A DNA stretch of 64,000 nt from positions 1,116,001-1,180,000 of the forward strand of contig CM065181.1 in the NCBI GenBank assembly GCA_033026295.1. Reading direction: 5' to 3'. The stretch is from Channa striata (lineage: Eukaryota > Chordata > Actinopteri > Anabantiformes > Channidae). The notes beneath the pieces are model-generated. The model saw only the letters and a program-made list of their open reading frames with translations, did not search any database and had not been told where the DNA came from. Made by a program: the position numbers and the translations under genes. The stretch's first letter is position 1, and every line of letters begins with the position of its first letter. Positions 25,401 to 39,398 of the stretch are shown piece by piece.

Positions 25401-28400
25401 TTTACTGTTTCTTTAGTAAGTTTTAGCATTTTTGTTTATTGTAATTTGAGAACTATGATTACATGAAGGGCAGAGTGTGGTGTAGTGTAATAGGTAAGCT
25501 AAAGCTGTTTAGCAGAGCGGGGGGATGGAGAGCAGAGGAAAGAGAACATTCTCTGTGTAGTTCTAGTGTAAGCTGGACCACTAGTGCATAATGGTTACAG
25601 ATCAACTCAGCTTTGGGTAACATGATCTTCCACAGCAAAATTTATCCCCTCACTATAGCCAATCATGTCCTTGAAATTGCATGAAAATCCAACAAAACAC
25701 ACTCAGGAACAATGAAGAATGTCGACAGAACACTGCTCCTGATTCTCAGTATGTGGGTGTTTGTCACAGTGAGAAAACAATTTTTGTTTCAAAAGAGGCT
25801 GAAGGCCACAAGACCAAAGACTGTCTAAAAAAAAAATCTATGGGGTATGGACACAGTGGTGGTGATGTTTCTCTTTGAACAATCAGTCTAGAGTGTTTTC
25901 ACATCACCTTTCAGTTTCCTTTCTGGAACCTTGATGGAAGTTCTGTCCACAACCAAGTAAAGGACGTAGAACTGACTGGAGTTGATACCATGCAGTGAAA
26001 AGGGGCTATCACAGACCCCAAGATAGAAAGGACTTGGTTTTCAGCTGATTTAAATCCAGTTGCTGTGAGGCAACCATATTAACCATAGCACCACTGCAAT
26101 ACCATGAACTCAGGATTCATTTATTGTTTTTTTAATGTGCTTTCAACACAATTTAAGATCGCAACAGGTCCCCACTGAAGATGGTGAGATAATAAAAGCT
26201 ATTAATAGCAAAAGGAAAATACCAAGTGAAGTTAAGGTTTGTAGCAGAGCCTCCACATTATTGTTGTTTTGGAACAAACTGTACAGCCAAGCTGGAGGAA
26301 AGCTCCATTTAGCTGTCTTGCCAGCAAGGCCTCTTATTTAATCTTATTTTAATGTGTACTGCAGAGATCATTTTAGAAGCTTCTGGCCTTGATTGATTAT
26401 TACATAATACAGTGGGGTTTATATTATTAGCACTGTTTTAATCCAGAAAGACAATCAGCAAATGTGTAAACACTTTGGATTGTAAATGAATACACTTTAT
26501 TACCCATTAATGTTGGTCAGGGCAGAGTGCGGTAAATGCTATTTTGAAGCAGGCAATTCACAACATAAAACAATAAAATATGTAGACCAGTAAAATATAA
26601 GATCAATGTATTAACTCAGCTTTTTATTTACATAGCACTCAGTTTACAAATCTCATTTAATCCAAGCAAATGGAAGGCTTTTATTAAGGCCCACCATTCT
26701 GCATTGCACAAAGCTGTTGTCAAGTGGTCAGTGAAACACATCTGGAAATGTCTCTGGTTTTATGTCATCAAAAGAGAGACGAGAAATACAGGAGCAGAAA
26801 GATCAAGGTGAAAAGTGTTCATAAAAGGAATGAGCTCTGCAGAGCCACTGTGTAGAACTGACATGTCCCATCTAAAACGTGGTTTTTAAAATCCTTCTAA
26901 ACGAAGTCTTCAGAGCTGCTGAAAGGCAGTCACCCCACAGCAACTTTCAAAAGATGATTCAAAATTATTCTTTTATTCCCATAGGAGAATGTTTTTTTAT
27001 TCCTATGAGGAATGTTCGTGCATCATGTGGAAGGGCAGGTGAGTGCTGCAACAACTGTAGCAAACTGGATTCCAGCAGAGGTCACATTGTGTGACTCATT
27101 CCCGTAGAATCTAAGAAAAATGAAATGTCCTCACAACCTTCAAACATGAAATTGTATTTTGTGCTCTGTATGTGTTTGTGTCTTTGTGTGTGTGTCAACT
27201 TGCATAAGAGGTAAAAAAATAATAATGCTTTTGTTTTTCCCACACTAACACCCACATGATTGAATTTCCCCACTGCACCATTCGTCCCACTGTTCTATAG
27301 GTGTACTTGACATTTAATGGGTAACAATAGCAAAATCAAGTTGATGGTGTGAAGTACAGATGAAAGTTTTTCATTGATTTGTTCAAGTGCCTCTCACATT
27401 GGAGGCAAACCCTATTTGTGGTGCTCCTGAGTGCTTGATGCCTAAGCACAGCCTCTTCACTTTGAATCACTTCACTCTAACAAACGTCAAGACCTGTGGG
27501 AGGGCCTTTTTTGGGGGTGGGGTGAGGGCTGTATCGGATAGTGGCTGAATAATCTGCAAATGTGTGTGGAGACTTGTAAGCCCTTAATCATAAAGATCTG
27601 TTTTTATTGTGTAATAGCACATGCAAATATGCTCTTTCCATATCTCTCTATCAATTTCTTCTCCTCATCATGTAAATTATGGCTCCACCGGGGTCACAGA
27701 CAGTTTACCGATGTTCCTAATTAATTACTAATGGTTCAGAAAGCATTGAACAGACAAGGTTGAACAGGTTGTACAACATGTTCTCAAACCAAAATATAAA
27801 AGTTGGAACAACCTTTTGGTGTGATAAGACCTTATTCCACACATTTGCTAAATTTTCAGTTTCCTAAAATTACAAAAATTGTTAGACACAGGATCGACAA
27901 TGTTGAAGCCAAGGGATAGGTTTTCAGGCACAGTTGAAGACAATCTCGTCTTTTTACACTTAATGCAGCCCTGATTCTGTTTATCCTGTTTTGCTTTAAG
28001 GGAAGAAGTCCTCCAGTAAGGCCATGGGATAATTTCAAGCACACAGAAAAGTGAATTGATGCAGTCTATGGTGTGGGATGTGGGTCCAGTAATTTTGTGG
28101 AGTAGAGAGCAGAATATCAAAGTCACGCTCCCAGTTTGACTGCTGATTTGTGTTCCAACCATGAGTTCTCAATGCTGACTGAAAAAAATAGGTTGTAGTT
28201 TTGGGTAGATGAAATGAGATTCCCTCACCCTTAGACAAAGGTTAAAGAGAAATGCTGAGGGAGCTCACATCAGAACGGTACCTCCCTTGGTAAAACAATC
28301 TCATTCTGGAGACACTGGGTGTGACCCACCCTGAAAAAATGAACTATTATCTTGTAAAGCCTTGAGAACTCTAAGGACTGAAGGGCATGACTGATGAGAG

Positions 28401-30471
28401 GGATGGCAATGCTGACCTACTTAGTCTGGTATGACTGTGACCAAACCCAGAGAGGTGGTGGACATTTGAGGGATTGATTTAAGTGTGAGAAAAGTCTGTT
28501 TACCGTAGTTATGTGTCGTTTGTGAACTATGGCAGACTCAAAAGGGTAAAACCCAGCAAAAGAGACTATTTATACTGCAACAAGGCTGCATCCTTTTCTA
28601 CACCCTTCTCAGTGACATTAGGAAGAAAAGCACTGTATAAAGTAAGTGCAGACCATTTACCTTTACAACAACACTATTTATACAGTGATTTGTAAAAGTT
28701 TTTCCCCCGCCCTTATTTAAAAAATGGCAAAAAATAAAAACTAATGTTTCTTTTCGTTAACATGATATTTAATGCACAGTGAGCTACAGTATTACATTTG
28801 GTTCTTTATGGGAAATTAATTGTTTTTCATTGTTTCATCAAAGAAGATGGAACCTTTTGACTACTTTTTTAATATACACTACTTGCCCATTTTTGTTGCT
28901 TCTGATGATGAAAGAACATTAATACTAACTTTATGCAGATAAAGTTTTATGTTTGCAGCACCCTACATGTAATTTCATTATAAGGGGATGCAAATTTACC
29001 CTAAACATGCAATGTTGCACATTCAGTTGGTACATTGTGTTTGTTTATTTGTTCATTATCAGAAGTACCAAAATGTATCAAGGAGTGAACATAAAAAGTC
29101 CCGTAACTGATTAAAATCCAATTAGTGCACATGACCGTACAATAAATGTTAAAGGGCCATGATTAGAGTGAGTCATTAGCACCCCTTATTAAGCTGTCTC
29201 ATGGTCAGACTAAATAAGTATAAACCTGATGCAACTGCCCTTCTAGAGGTTGGAACATACCTAATCTTCTTGCAAAGGATTTTACACAAGCTCCTCTGCA
29301 GGTGAGTTTGTGCCATGTGAAACCTCATCTGAAAGCTGCCAACTTTTTCTAGAACTTGGAGCTTACCAATGGTCCTCAATGACCCTAACTCAACATTATT
29401 GCCTAATCCTAACCACCTTTGTCTCACGATCTATGTTCAGCTAATAATTACTACTTCCTGCTAAGTTGTAGTAGTCTGCAATTTCCATTTGCAAAGAGAT
29501 ATTTCTAGGATTTTGCAATACTTCTGCAAATAATATAAATTCAGCCTGTACAGGCAGCTACTGAGCACATGCTTATTCAGAATGTCTTTTACAATTTTTG
29601 TTTTACAGCTATGACACCTACATGAGAACCATGATTATCATCCTCCGTTGGAAGTTTTTGTCACTTTTTATTTTAAAGTACCAAAATGTTTGTATTCTAG
29701 AGCTATACGAAAAGAAGTAACCTGATGCATACTCAGTAATGTTAACAGTAATTTCTGTGGTGAAGCTGGTTTCCTCTGTATCCCAGACAGTCAGTTATCA
29801 ATATTCCTTCCACATCAACCACCTACCCACAAGTGACTATCCATTATCTAGATGGAGCCCAGGGGACTGACTCCATCAGAAGGTCAGAGCATTGTTCATA
29901 TAATCAAACTCAGCATAAAATGTTTTTTATCTAGCCAAAGGGGAAGGAACAAGTTTTGGTCAGAATCCAAAATGAATTAAAGACTACAGTATTTTTTAGT
30001 ACAACCAGTAACTCTGCGGTATTTCAGAGGCAGTGGGTTTCAAAACTATAATGCCATTTGCTCATTAATTTTACAGAGTGTTGGAGAAAGTGGCAGACTT
30101 TTAACTTCAGAAGCACAGAGGAATAAATAGAGCTAATGCCACAGCTTTCAAGCTGCATAGAACATGGTGTGCTATAAGGGACATCCTGTGCTGATTGGGT
30201 ATATTCTCCTCTTCAGTATGTTGTGTTCTCAGTTGCCTTTTAAAACATATGATGCACTGAACATAATAAATACATAGATATATACTGCAAATATGTTCTG
30301 AATGATAATGTTCCCAGTATTATATGTATTATATTTATGTGGATGTGTTATTGGAAGTGTTGTTGAGTCTCTGATCCAGACTCATTGGACAGCACTGACA
30401 GCATGGCAGTTTTGGGACACGGCTCACGCTTCTAACCAATCAGGGAATTTAAATAATTTCTGCCCAACTTA
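25401..30471. other. Gene-free AT-rich DNA
   Basis: No exon, RNA gene or classifiable transposon is recognised over about 5 kb. Reading frames such as 25,681-25,878, 26,135-26,341 and 27,848-28,162 have no known domain and no convincing splice sites. Words near 28,985 (GGGGATGCAAATTTACCCTA) and 29,075 echo those near 1305 and 9700 and may be an old repeat. Confidence 0.4.
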
Positions 30472-31061
30472 GCAGTGTTGTGAGTAACGCATTAAGGGTA
30501 ATTTACTTTATTTATTTTATTTATGTAATGAGTAATCTAACGTGTTAGGTAGACAATATAAAGTACTCAGTTACCTAGTTACAGTACATTTTGAAATATG
30601 TAATCTGTTACCTTTAAACTAGTAATTTCTGTACTTTTTGTACCAATAACAGAAATTTGGGATTAATTTACTGATTTTGGCAGGCAGCACTGGCTGCATG
30701 CTGGAACAATTTAAAGTTACTAAACAATTTTGTTTAAACAACAATTTAAACACGTACATTCATGCCTATAACTTTAATTTGAAAGTGATGTATGTGTTTG
30801 TGTTCAGGTATGTGACATAGACCTACCGGATTTGCCTGTAGTGCCGTAACTTGAAGCCCCTGTGTTAATAAATGTAAGACTGCACAATAAAGGAGTGTAA
30901 ATGGGGCAATGTGTCAGGGCCAGACTGTTATAATGGTAGAGTAATTATTAAGGTCTAACAACATGCATGAAATTTTTGGCAATGAAAAAGTACTCTAAAG
31001 TGTTGTTACTTTTACAGTACTCTAGTTAGTTACTTTAAAGAGTAACGTTCCCCAACACTGC
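30472..31061. mobile_element. hAT-like MITE (non-autonomous DNA transposon)
   Basis: The left end reads GCAGTGTTGTGAGTAACGC. The right end, reverse-complemented, reads GCAGTGTTGGGGAACGTTAC. These are imperfect terminal inverted repeats of the CAGTGTTGGG type found on hAT-like elements in fish. The inside carries many AGTAA/TTACT words (ACTCAGTTACCTAGTTACAG, TACTCTAGTTAGTTACTTTA) and no reading frame. A flanking 8-bp duplication is not clean (CAACTTAG against CCAATTTT), consistent with an old insertion. Transposase must come from elsewhere. Confidence 0.7.
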
Positions 31062-34000
31062 CAATTTTTGTGCCAGTCTGAGTGTAGTAGAGAAGAGCAG
31101 GAAGAGGGAGAGCTAAGTGAAGCAGACTGGACTGATTTTGAATGTCATGCTAGCAATAGCTTCAGTTAAATTTGTAGCTTGAATTTGCCAGCTGCCCCGT
31201 AAGAATTAAATGGTAAGTGGTCGCCCCTAAATAATAAACATATTTTACCAATATACAAATTTACTCAAACCTTACCATTCAAGGGCAAACAGGGATGCCA
31301 GGGGTTGTGCCAGTATAGATGCTGTATTTTGGATTCAAAAGAAGATATTTTTAAAATTTTATCTTCCAGTTAAACAGCTTCATACCAGTGCTTAAGCAAC
31401 CATACTAACCATAGTAACCATTTGACCATGTTTCCCTTCTCCAGGCACTTTTAATTTAGATAAAGTTGTACTAGAACATTCGTTCTTACTATGTAGTATA
31501 TAGTACCTTTACAGTACACATCACAGCAAACTGGACATTCATAGCAATTGTAAAATATAATCCTGATTGTGGCACTATACCCGTGTGAATAATGGACTGG
31601 CAATCTTTTTTATCCACAACAAATGCAGTGTTTTAATGGCCTACATTAGATATCTAGATATCTTGACCCTAGTGGAGAATCAGGCCCCACTCGTAAAGCA
31701 CAAATTTGATCAGGTATATGGGCTCCTGGACCAGATTGTATCCAATGTTTATCTGATACTTGTATTCCTTGGGATGTAATTTAATCAAACACGCATGGAA
31801 TTAAATAGTGAGGAGGTTTAATTAGTCGTTTGATTGGATACTTATTAATTACCCCTGTTGACCCATGGAAATTAGTGTACAAACCACAGGAGTAGTTGTA
31901 TGTAATGAAAGTAAGTTGATTATGTTAAGTAACAGTAAAATGTGAACATACAAAGTTTTATGAATGTAAAATAAAGGAGACGGCAGTGGAACAGTGTATG
32001 TGTACTAAGCAAACTATATAAAATATGTGACAATAATATTTTGGCCTTTATGGAGCAAATGAAGGCTTAAGGCAGTTTAAAAGAGCAATAAATCTAACTC
32101 AACAACACTTCCTTGAAGGTTTTAAACCCAACCTCACATGATACAGGCTTTATTGTGATTCACATGTTATTGGTCTTTGGACTTTTTTTTTATACTGCTG
32201 TGCTGTGTTTTATGTTCACATTTAAATAATTCAAACTTAGCTGCGAAATGCATTAGTACAAATGGTCAGCAAACTGACCTGCATGCATACACATGAGATT
32301 CTGAAGAGTGAGAGTAATTTATTCACACTAATACTATTTCAGGTCCTTCAATGCAAGCTTTCAGTCAAGTCCTCTTGACTTTCAAAAAGTGTACAAATTA
32401 TGCTTTCTTCCATTTACAGGGTCTTCTGACTGCACAAGACAATGTTGATGGGAAACCATGTTCCTCCAACACAAAAAGGTTATCTGGCTTTTTTCTATTA
32501 TTTCACGGTAGTGAGTAAAGGTATTTCTGTTATACAAATTTCACTTTCCTTTTAGCTTTTGGTAAAATAATGGTTTGGTCATTTGAAATGTTTAGGGGAT
32601 TGAACTGTAGTAGAAGTGCAGCAATGCACAAGTACAGGGGTACTCTGTACTTCTTTGTTTTTTAGTTTGAGATCCTGTTCCAATCTTTAAATGTATGCAC
32701 CACAATATGACAAGGCTGTTTTTTCGGCCTGTATTTATTGATGCCATTGGTTGTCAGAAGGAAAATGAAAAAAACAAAAATTTCTCGATTTATATTGACG
32801 AAGAAAATGAGCATGAGATGTTCCCATTTCAATTTCACTCATTTCTAATTTGTAAGAATAACAACACAATAGTTTACCTTGAAAGCTTGTATGAAGTCCT
32901 ATTAGAAGCTGTAATTATCCATAATTACCTTACATACACTGTATAGCAAGGATTGCTGTTTAAACCAAAGGGAAAACTGATTTATCCTCTGCTTAAATTT
33001 GTGTTCACAATAGTGAAAAGTTTTAAAAACATTTTTTATTTAGAGTCTTCGAGGCTGTTTTAAAAGAAATATGAATGAAATGTTTGGTAGGACCCCTGTT
33101 TACAACAGGGATTTATTATTGAAGCTCATGCATTAAGCCCTGGCACAGTGTTGCTTTGTCTTCCATCAAATGAGCTTTTGTGGATTCATTCCATGCATAA
33201 AATCAACTTACGCTGTAATATATTCATGCATTATGTGAGCATGTTTTGCTGCTGGATGCCTTATCAAAGTTAGAGGCATGTCCACAGTGATCTACAACAC
33301 AATCCATCGGATCGTATTACCCATGAAGCAGTAACAACAGTGGACTGATGTCCTATTTGTCCAATTTTCCCCACATAATCTGCATAACTGCTTATGTCTT
33401 TGCCTTAACTTCAGTGGCACCCTGATCAATTTACCTCCTACGTCTTGCTTCTGAATCCTCCTTCAACAGCTCACTCACTTTTCTCTCCCCAGCTCTCTCT
33501 CCTCACCTCCCCCTTCCGTCTGTTAATTGGATGAGCTGTCACAGTTGTGAGGATGATTAAATTCCAGTCCAGAGTGCCTCTGTGACCACAGAACCCCTCC
33601 TGGCAAATTTAAGCAATGACTATTAATGTAAACCTATCCACATTTTCTTCATCTGGACAACTTCTATAATGTCAATACTTTAATTCACATGAATTTCACA
33701 GGCAGAAATATAGAAAAAGAAATGTACATATGGTCGAGGATGGAATTTAGTTATCTTAGCTTTCAGAAATGAGAATAAAAATACAGAATACTAATGTCTG
33801 ATAGAGCCAGTCAATAAAATGCTTCCTTACCAAAACCCTCCTGCTGGTCTTCCTTGGTACTGGAGTCCATTCAAACACCAGGGAATATATTTGCATATGT
33901 CAACATTATATGGGTAAATTAAATTAAATTAACATCAATAGAATAGAGGTACCTGAATAAATATAGCACTCATCGAGGTGTGCAGAAAGTTAAAAACAGC

Positions 34001-34860
34001 TTTCTAATGGAAATCAGTGGCACCATCAGGTCTCTTTATTTAGTTTTTGGTATAAGAGCCTTGTAAAGCCTACAGTATTTTCTGGTACATAAGGGCTGTT
34101 TTTCTGTATGTAGAAATATGCTAAATATTTTAAAGCAGTGAGTGTTTTTTGTCACAAATGTAAATATAAAAACTCAACAGTTAAAACGGATTATTATCAA
34201 CATCAAATTACAGCTACAAAACTTAATGAAGTTAAAACCATGTGAGTCATCACAGACTTGACGTGATTTTTGCGTCACATACAAGTCACATCTACTGGTA
34301 AGATATGACGGATCACCAAATGCTGCTTCCTCTAACTACTGCAAAACTGGAAAACGCTCCAAATACAGGCCATCATATACATTAGACACAGGCCACATGG
34401 GCTGCTGTATGGATATTTCCCTGCTTGGAAATTAAGCTTAAAATGGAACTAGAGTCATATTAGTCCTTCGTTAAGTGCAAAGCAAAAATACAACCTTGAC
34501 TCCAACACTCAACTCTCTCTAGATTTAGGCGTAAAAAATGTCTTCCACCATAAATAGTGCCTCACCATAGGCCCATTCATCATGAAGTTACCCCATGGAG
34601 ATTTTTAATGTAAGAACTAATTAGGCCGTTATTATAAATGTTCTTAGCCAATCCCTCTGAATGTTTAATGATATATTATAGGTATGATCCAATCGTGTTA
34701 CATCTAGACTTGGTTCAAACTTGATGCCTTGCGCAAATAATTGACAATTTGTGATAACAAAAGTTGACTGGCGAATAAGAGTGTGTCACTTGATCCACTA
34801 TATTCGTGACAGGACACGAGTAACCACACCGCCGTAATGGCGTTACTAAGCAACCCTGAG
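31062..34860. other. Gene-free DNA upstream of tac1
   Basis: I see no exon here. Frames at 31,567-31,779 and 32,695-32,946 resemble no known protein. This is where distal control elements of tac1 could lie, but conserved non-coding DNA cannot be judged from one sequence. Confidence 0.4.
34842..34854 (+). promoter_or_regulatory. X-box-like (RFX-type) motif in the tac1 promoter
   Basis: GTTACTAAGCAAC fits the RFX X-box layout GTNRCC-(0-3)-RGYAAC with one mismatch in the left half. It lies 15 bp upstream of the tac1 TATA box. Regulation by RFX factors is an inference from the motif. Confidence 0.35.
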
Positions 34861-34868
34861 CACACCGC

Positions 34869-34874
34869 TATATA
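34869..34874 (+). promoter_or_regulatory. TATA box of tac1
   Basis: TATATA sits in a locally GC-rich stretch (CACACCGC before, GAAGCGCGTGCGAG after) about 245 bp before the tac1 start codon. The expected transcript start is near 34,900. That would give a 5' UTR of about 215 nt with a TGACG half-site (34,937-34,941) inside it. Confidence 0.6.
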
Positions 34875-35114
34875 GAAGCGCGTGCGAGCCTCTCTGGGCA
34901 GGACGACAGCGGTGGCGGGAACCCGGCACAGCGTTTTGACGCACGCGCGCACTATGGACTACTGCTGAGCTCCAGAGAAGCAGCAGCAGCTCAGAGTCCG
35001 GTCTCGGTTCGGGTCTACAGTTTTCCCACTTCGACTTTTGTATTGTAGTTGGCTTTCGACGCTAATTTTCGTAAAATAACATATTTGATTTACGTCCAAA
35101 ACAACTTCGGCATC

Positions 35115-38100
35115 ATGAAACTCCTGCTTTTGCCAGTTTTAGTGGCTTTTTTCGCTGTCGTCCAAGTTCGTTGCGAGGAGAATGAGCCAAAAGGAGAAGT
35201 TGACTACTGGACAAACAGCAACCAAATTCAGGTAGCCTCTCCATCAAGCTGCTTCATATTCTTCCCTCCTCTCCTATTTATTATCACTGCCTATTGCATT
35301 GTAGCCTACAGCCTGCAGGTTTTGTATTGTGGGTGAAAGTTATTTTAATACTGTAAGTTTCTCTGAAAACCAAAATAGGACATTGGGCTAAGGGACTGAT
35401 TAAAAAGAAAATATATATATATGTCAGTCTGCTATGGTGAGGTTCAAAGTAGTTTATTTGCGACAGAACCTTTCTAGTAAAGTCTACCTGGTGCGTTATG
35501 TTCATAGAGTAATAAAAGAAAATCAAAGCAGCGATACTGACATATGACTAGTTAAAGGATTTGACCTGTAGGGTAAACTATCAGCTTGTTACCACTGACC
35601 AAGATGTTTTTATTTCATTTTATTGTATTTTATATGATGTGGTCTGGTCTTGTTTCACTCCATCTTTTTTTAGATTTTTAATTTATTTTTTTAATTTTTG
35701 GGACATGGCAGATTATTTCTGTCTGAGTGAAATTCATGAATTAACATGTCCACCCAGCGAATTTGTTTCACTTTCAACCTAAACCTTATTTGTCATAGAA
35801 CTAGAAACAAACCTGCCAGCTGAGGAAACATTCTAGTTTTTAGTTTCCTGTGCTTCATTTATTTTGATTGAATTAAATACTTTACAACTCACAATGCTGA
35901 ATCGCATCCAACTGAACAAAAATACAGTTTTAGACTCTGAAACAAGAAGATTCTCATTGTTGCAGTGCTCCAGCCAGCCAATAAGAAATTAACCGTCTAA
36001 TTAACCCTTAAGTGCATGCTACATTAGAAGCAGCAGCCTGGATGATCTGCATTGAAATGAAGTGCATGTCCTGTGTGTGACATTGTGAGCTGGAAGTGAG
36101 CCAAACTACCCCACCAGGAGTGGAGAATGTAAGCTGGGGCCATTCTGCAGATACATGAGTCTACAGTAAATCTTTAAAACTGTGCTGGGCATTAGTTGCC
36201 TCAGTCAGACTAATGGATACTTGAAAAATAAGTCTTGATTGTGGTGTTGATAGTTAGAGAGTGATATACTCAAAAGACAAAATGCCAGATAAAAATATGT
36301 GGAAATAACCTTAATTTAAACAAAGCATGAAAATGTCTCATTAGCTCCATTCAGGGACTGTTCTAATGACTGTCAGTGACGTAATCATCAACAAAAATAA
36401 TATGTTTTAATTTTGCACTTATTGCTCCATTAGTCCCAGAGTAATCCCAAAATAGCCTCTTTATAAAGGATTTATTTACATTTTGATGGCAGATGTCATT
36501 AAAAAATATGTCCATACAGCATGTTGCGAGCCTGTGTCTACCCAATGAACATTCATTGAGATTTCTCCTCCTCAGGATGGCTGGCTTTCCAGTGATCCAT
36601 TCAGAGAAATCCTCTTTAGGATGACAAGAAAGCCGCGCCCACATCAGTTCATCGGTCTGATGGGGAAGCGTTCTATGGGTGAGAGATCATTCACTGACAT
36701 AAAGCCTTTGTCTCCTTCTCTTCAGTAGTTTTTAAACTTGGCTCTTATCTTTCCTCCCACAGCAAATGCACAGATCACCCGCAAAAGTAAGTAATACACA
36801 CAGCTCACTGTCATTCACTTATTTAATTTTGCTCAAATGTTAAAATAAAACTGTAATGGTTTTCATGCAGCTGCTTGCATGTCTATCAGATTGAACACAA
36901 TAAGGATAGAATTATTCAAATTTACACAAACAAAAAGGAGATCCAGCTGATGACTGACGACACCACTTCAACATACAGGAAATGTGTCTTTTTTTACTTT
37001 TTATTCCTGTCCCTTTAAATGCCCCCGTTTCGATATTTGGTCATTTGGAGGAAGGTTTTACTGAGTTTAGGAAATTATTCTGTACAGAGCCATAGCCAGA
37101 TCAATGTACTGTGGTGATGATGCCAAAAAGTCTGAGAGAATTTTTAATTTGGATGTTTTATATTCATTAATTATGTTTCTGTTGGACTTAAACATATTTA
37201 AGTTTTAACATATGTCTTCAATGAAAAATGATCAGCCCCACACTATGTGAATATTTATTTGTAAAATATAAACTTCTGGCAGATTGCGTCAACAGTAGCT
37301 TTGGTTAAAATAACTGCAATGAATAATTTTAACTGTTTTGGAGCAGAATGCAAACCAGTGCTGACAAGGAAGCTTTGCTGCTGTCTGTCATAAAGATTTT
37401 TCATCTAAAAAAATATGTTTTACTGTTTTGTCAATGAGAAGAGGCACGTTCATCAAAATGACTAATCATAACCTCATATGACTAAATACAATCAAAAATC
37501 AACATAGAGCAGTCAGGGGTATAGACCTTCATCACACAAGACTGCACCTTACATTGATTTACTCATGATTACAGTTGAATGGGTCAGCCATTTAAATTCA
37601 GTATTGTACTCACAATGGGGAAAAGCATTTCACCTACAATTAAGAAACCTGAGCTGAATTTTTTATATTTATGCTGACATAAGTATAAAAGATTCAGCTC
37701 AGAGGAAGTATGCACTTCCTCTGGGTTTATTTAATTGACAGCAGCCAATGATTATTTTATGCCACTGTCTGTTACTGTTCTTTGAACACTGGACCACACT
37801 AATTTGTCAGCAAGGAAGGTGGTGCAGAGCAAACATCTGTGTATAGAGGGAATAGATAAAGAGTACAGAGGCAAAAGGAATGAGGAGGAAGGGATTTTCC
37901 CTTTTCTCTTTGAGAGTTTTCTTTCGGTCTAAATTAGTCACCCAGTGTGTAAGTGTGCATTTAATTTATTCCTTTTATGCAGGCACGACAGTAAGTCAGT
38001 CATCATTACGGAGAGGGAGAGCGTGGGGATCAATACCCCAAGGACATCTCTGAGTGAAATTGGATTGTTTATGCTTGTGATGGATGGAGGGTGTTTCACC

Positions 38101-39285
38101 CTTCACTTAAGGATACTTTCCACTTGCATACTCTTATACAATTTTCTTAACTAAATATAAGAGTCTAAAAATGGATACAAGACACAACTATGTTTTTATT
38201 GTATTTTTTTTACATGGCCGGTTTGTTCCAGATTCAGTTTTGAATGAGAGGGCCATTATGTACAGTATATAATTACTGTTGACTCATGAGTGTCATGCAA
38301 AAATTTCAATGCAAGATCATCCCTCAAGGCTCTCTGCAGTTTTAAAATTTTAATACCCGCCAAAGACATCCACAGACATATATTACAGTCCATTATAGTG
38401 ATTGACAGGGGGCACCAGTCAGTATGTGATGCAACTGTCCATCACATGAAGAAAACTATCATCGTTTTGGTTTTCACAAACCCAGGTTATTTTAACAAAA
38501 CAATATGTTAATGTTGGAGAACTGGCATTCTGCACTTGCTAAACTCCCAGGTCTTTTTCCAAGGGTGTGTCTGAAAACCTCAGAAGGGCTTTAACATTCT
38601 ATATTTTCAAAAATATTTCTTATTTTGGGTCAATACATTTTAGACTTAAATCTGTTGTTTCCACTCTGACAACCAGGAGTAACCTGATGGACTGCAAATG
38701 TTGTACTAGGTGGCAGAACAGAAGACAGGTTTTATATATTTGGTTTACGATTTGTATGTAAAGTCCTACTTCTTCAGGCCACAAATCAATCATCCTAGTG
38801 CTAAAGTGCTAAACACATCTTTATTAAAATGAGCTGTAGCCAAATGCAGTCTGTGACAAAGGTTTGCAAGTACCACCTAAATCCATGACTAAAGTAGTTT
38901 TAGGGAAAATAGATGGAAGAACGAACCAATGTGAAAAATGAAGTGTAATGACAATGAATTAGAATTAATCAATTAATTTTTTACCTCATTAATTACAAAA
39001 TCCTGGTCATAACCACGCCATAATCCTGACTGATTAGCTAAATGAGACTTGTGATGTTTAATTACTATGACTTTAGTCTAAGTGAGCTAAAATGTCTTCC
39101 TTTGAAAGGGCATAAAGTCAACTCGTTTGTTGGACTGATGGGGAAAAGAAGCCAAGAGGAGCCAGGTGAGTCCTATTCCACTCAAAACCCCTAAAGACAG
39201 TAAAATGTGTGCTGAAGCTAACAGCCTCTATCCTTTTACAGAGTCCTACGAGTGGAGCACAATACAGACGTACAAGCGCCGCTAA
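35115..39285 (+). CDS. tac1: Protachykinin-1 (substance P / neurokinin A precursor)
   Basis: Secreted neuropeptide precursor that yields ligands of tachykinin receptors after cleavage at basic pairs and C-terminal amidation. Five coding exons: 35,115-35,231; 36,576-36,678; 36,763-36,786; 39,109-39,165; 39,242-39,285. All use GT/AG and keep frame, giving 114 aa. Residues 1-20 are a signal peptide (KLLLLPVLVAFFAVV core). Exon 2 encodes the substance P-like peptide RKPRPHQFIGLMGKR, with Gly as amide donor and KR as cleavage site. Exon 3 is only 24 nt. Exon 4 encodes RHKVNSFVGLMGKR, the neurokinin A-like peptide. The last exon ends in TYKRR and a stop. The Ile in FIGLM and Asn-Ser in NSFVGLM fit fish forms. 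Mammalian TAC1 has the same peptide order and is alternatively spliced. Exon 4 (57 nt, phase 1-1) could be skipped in frame, as could the 24-nt exon. Confidence 0.95.
37700..37723. repeat. 10-bp-arm hairpin in tac1 intron 3
   Basis: CAGAGGAAGT, a 4-nt loop, and its complement ACTTCCTCTG form a perfect inverted repeat. Each arm holds a GGAA core as in ETS-factor sites, so it could be a paired ETS site. It may also be chance. Confidence 0.5.
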
Positions 39286-39392
39286 ACAGTCATCTCTTCA
39301 CCCGCTTGTGTCTCACTGAGCCATTCCTAATTCATGGGAGGGGTACCCAGCACTCCTTTTGTTTTCTCTTACCTGTGTATAGCTGTTAGTAA

Positions 39393-39398
39393 AATAAA
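39393..39398 (+). terminator. Polyadenylation signal of tac1
   Basis: AATAAA lies 108 nt after the tac1 stop codon and is followed by a T-rich stretch, giving a short 3' UTR. Confidence 0.7.

Noticed and set aside
34890..34925. Possible NRSE/RE1 silencer in the tac1 first exon, as reported for mammalian TAC1
   Set aside because: Only a loose GACAGCGG-like half fits; the other half-site is absent.
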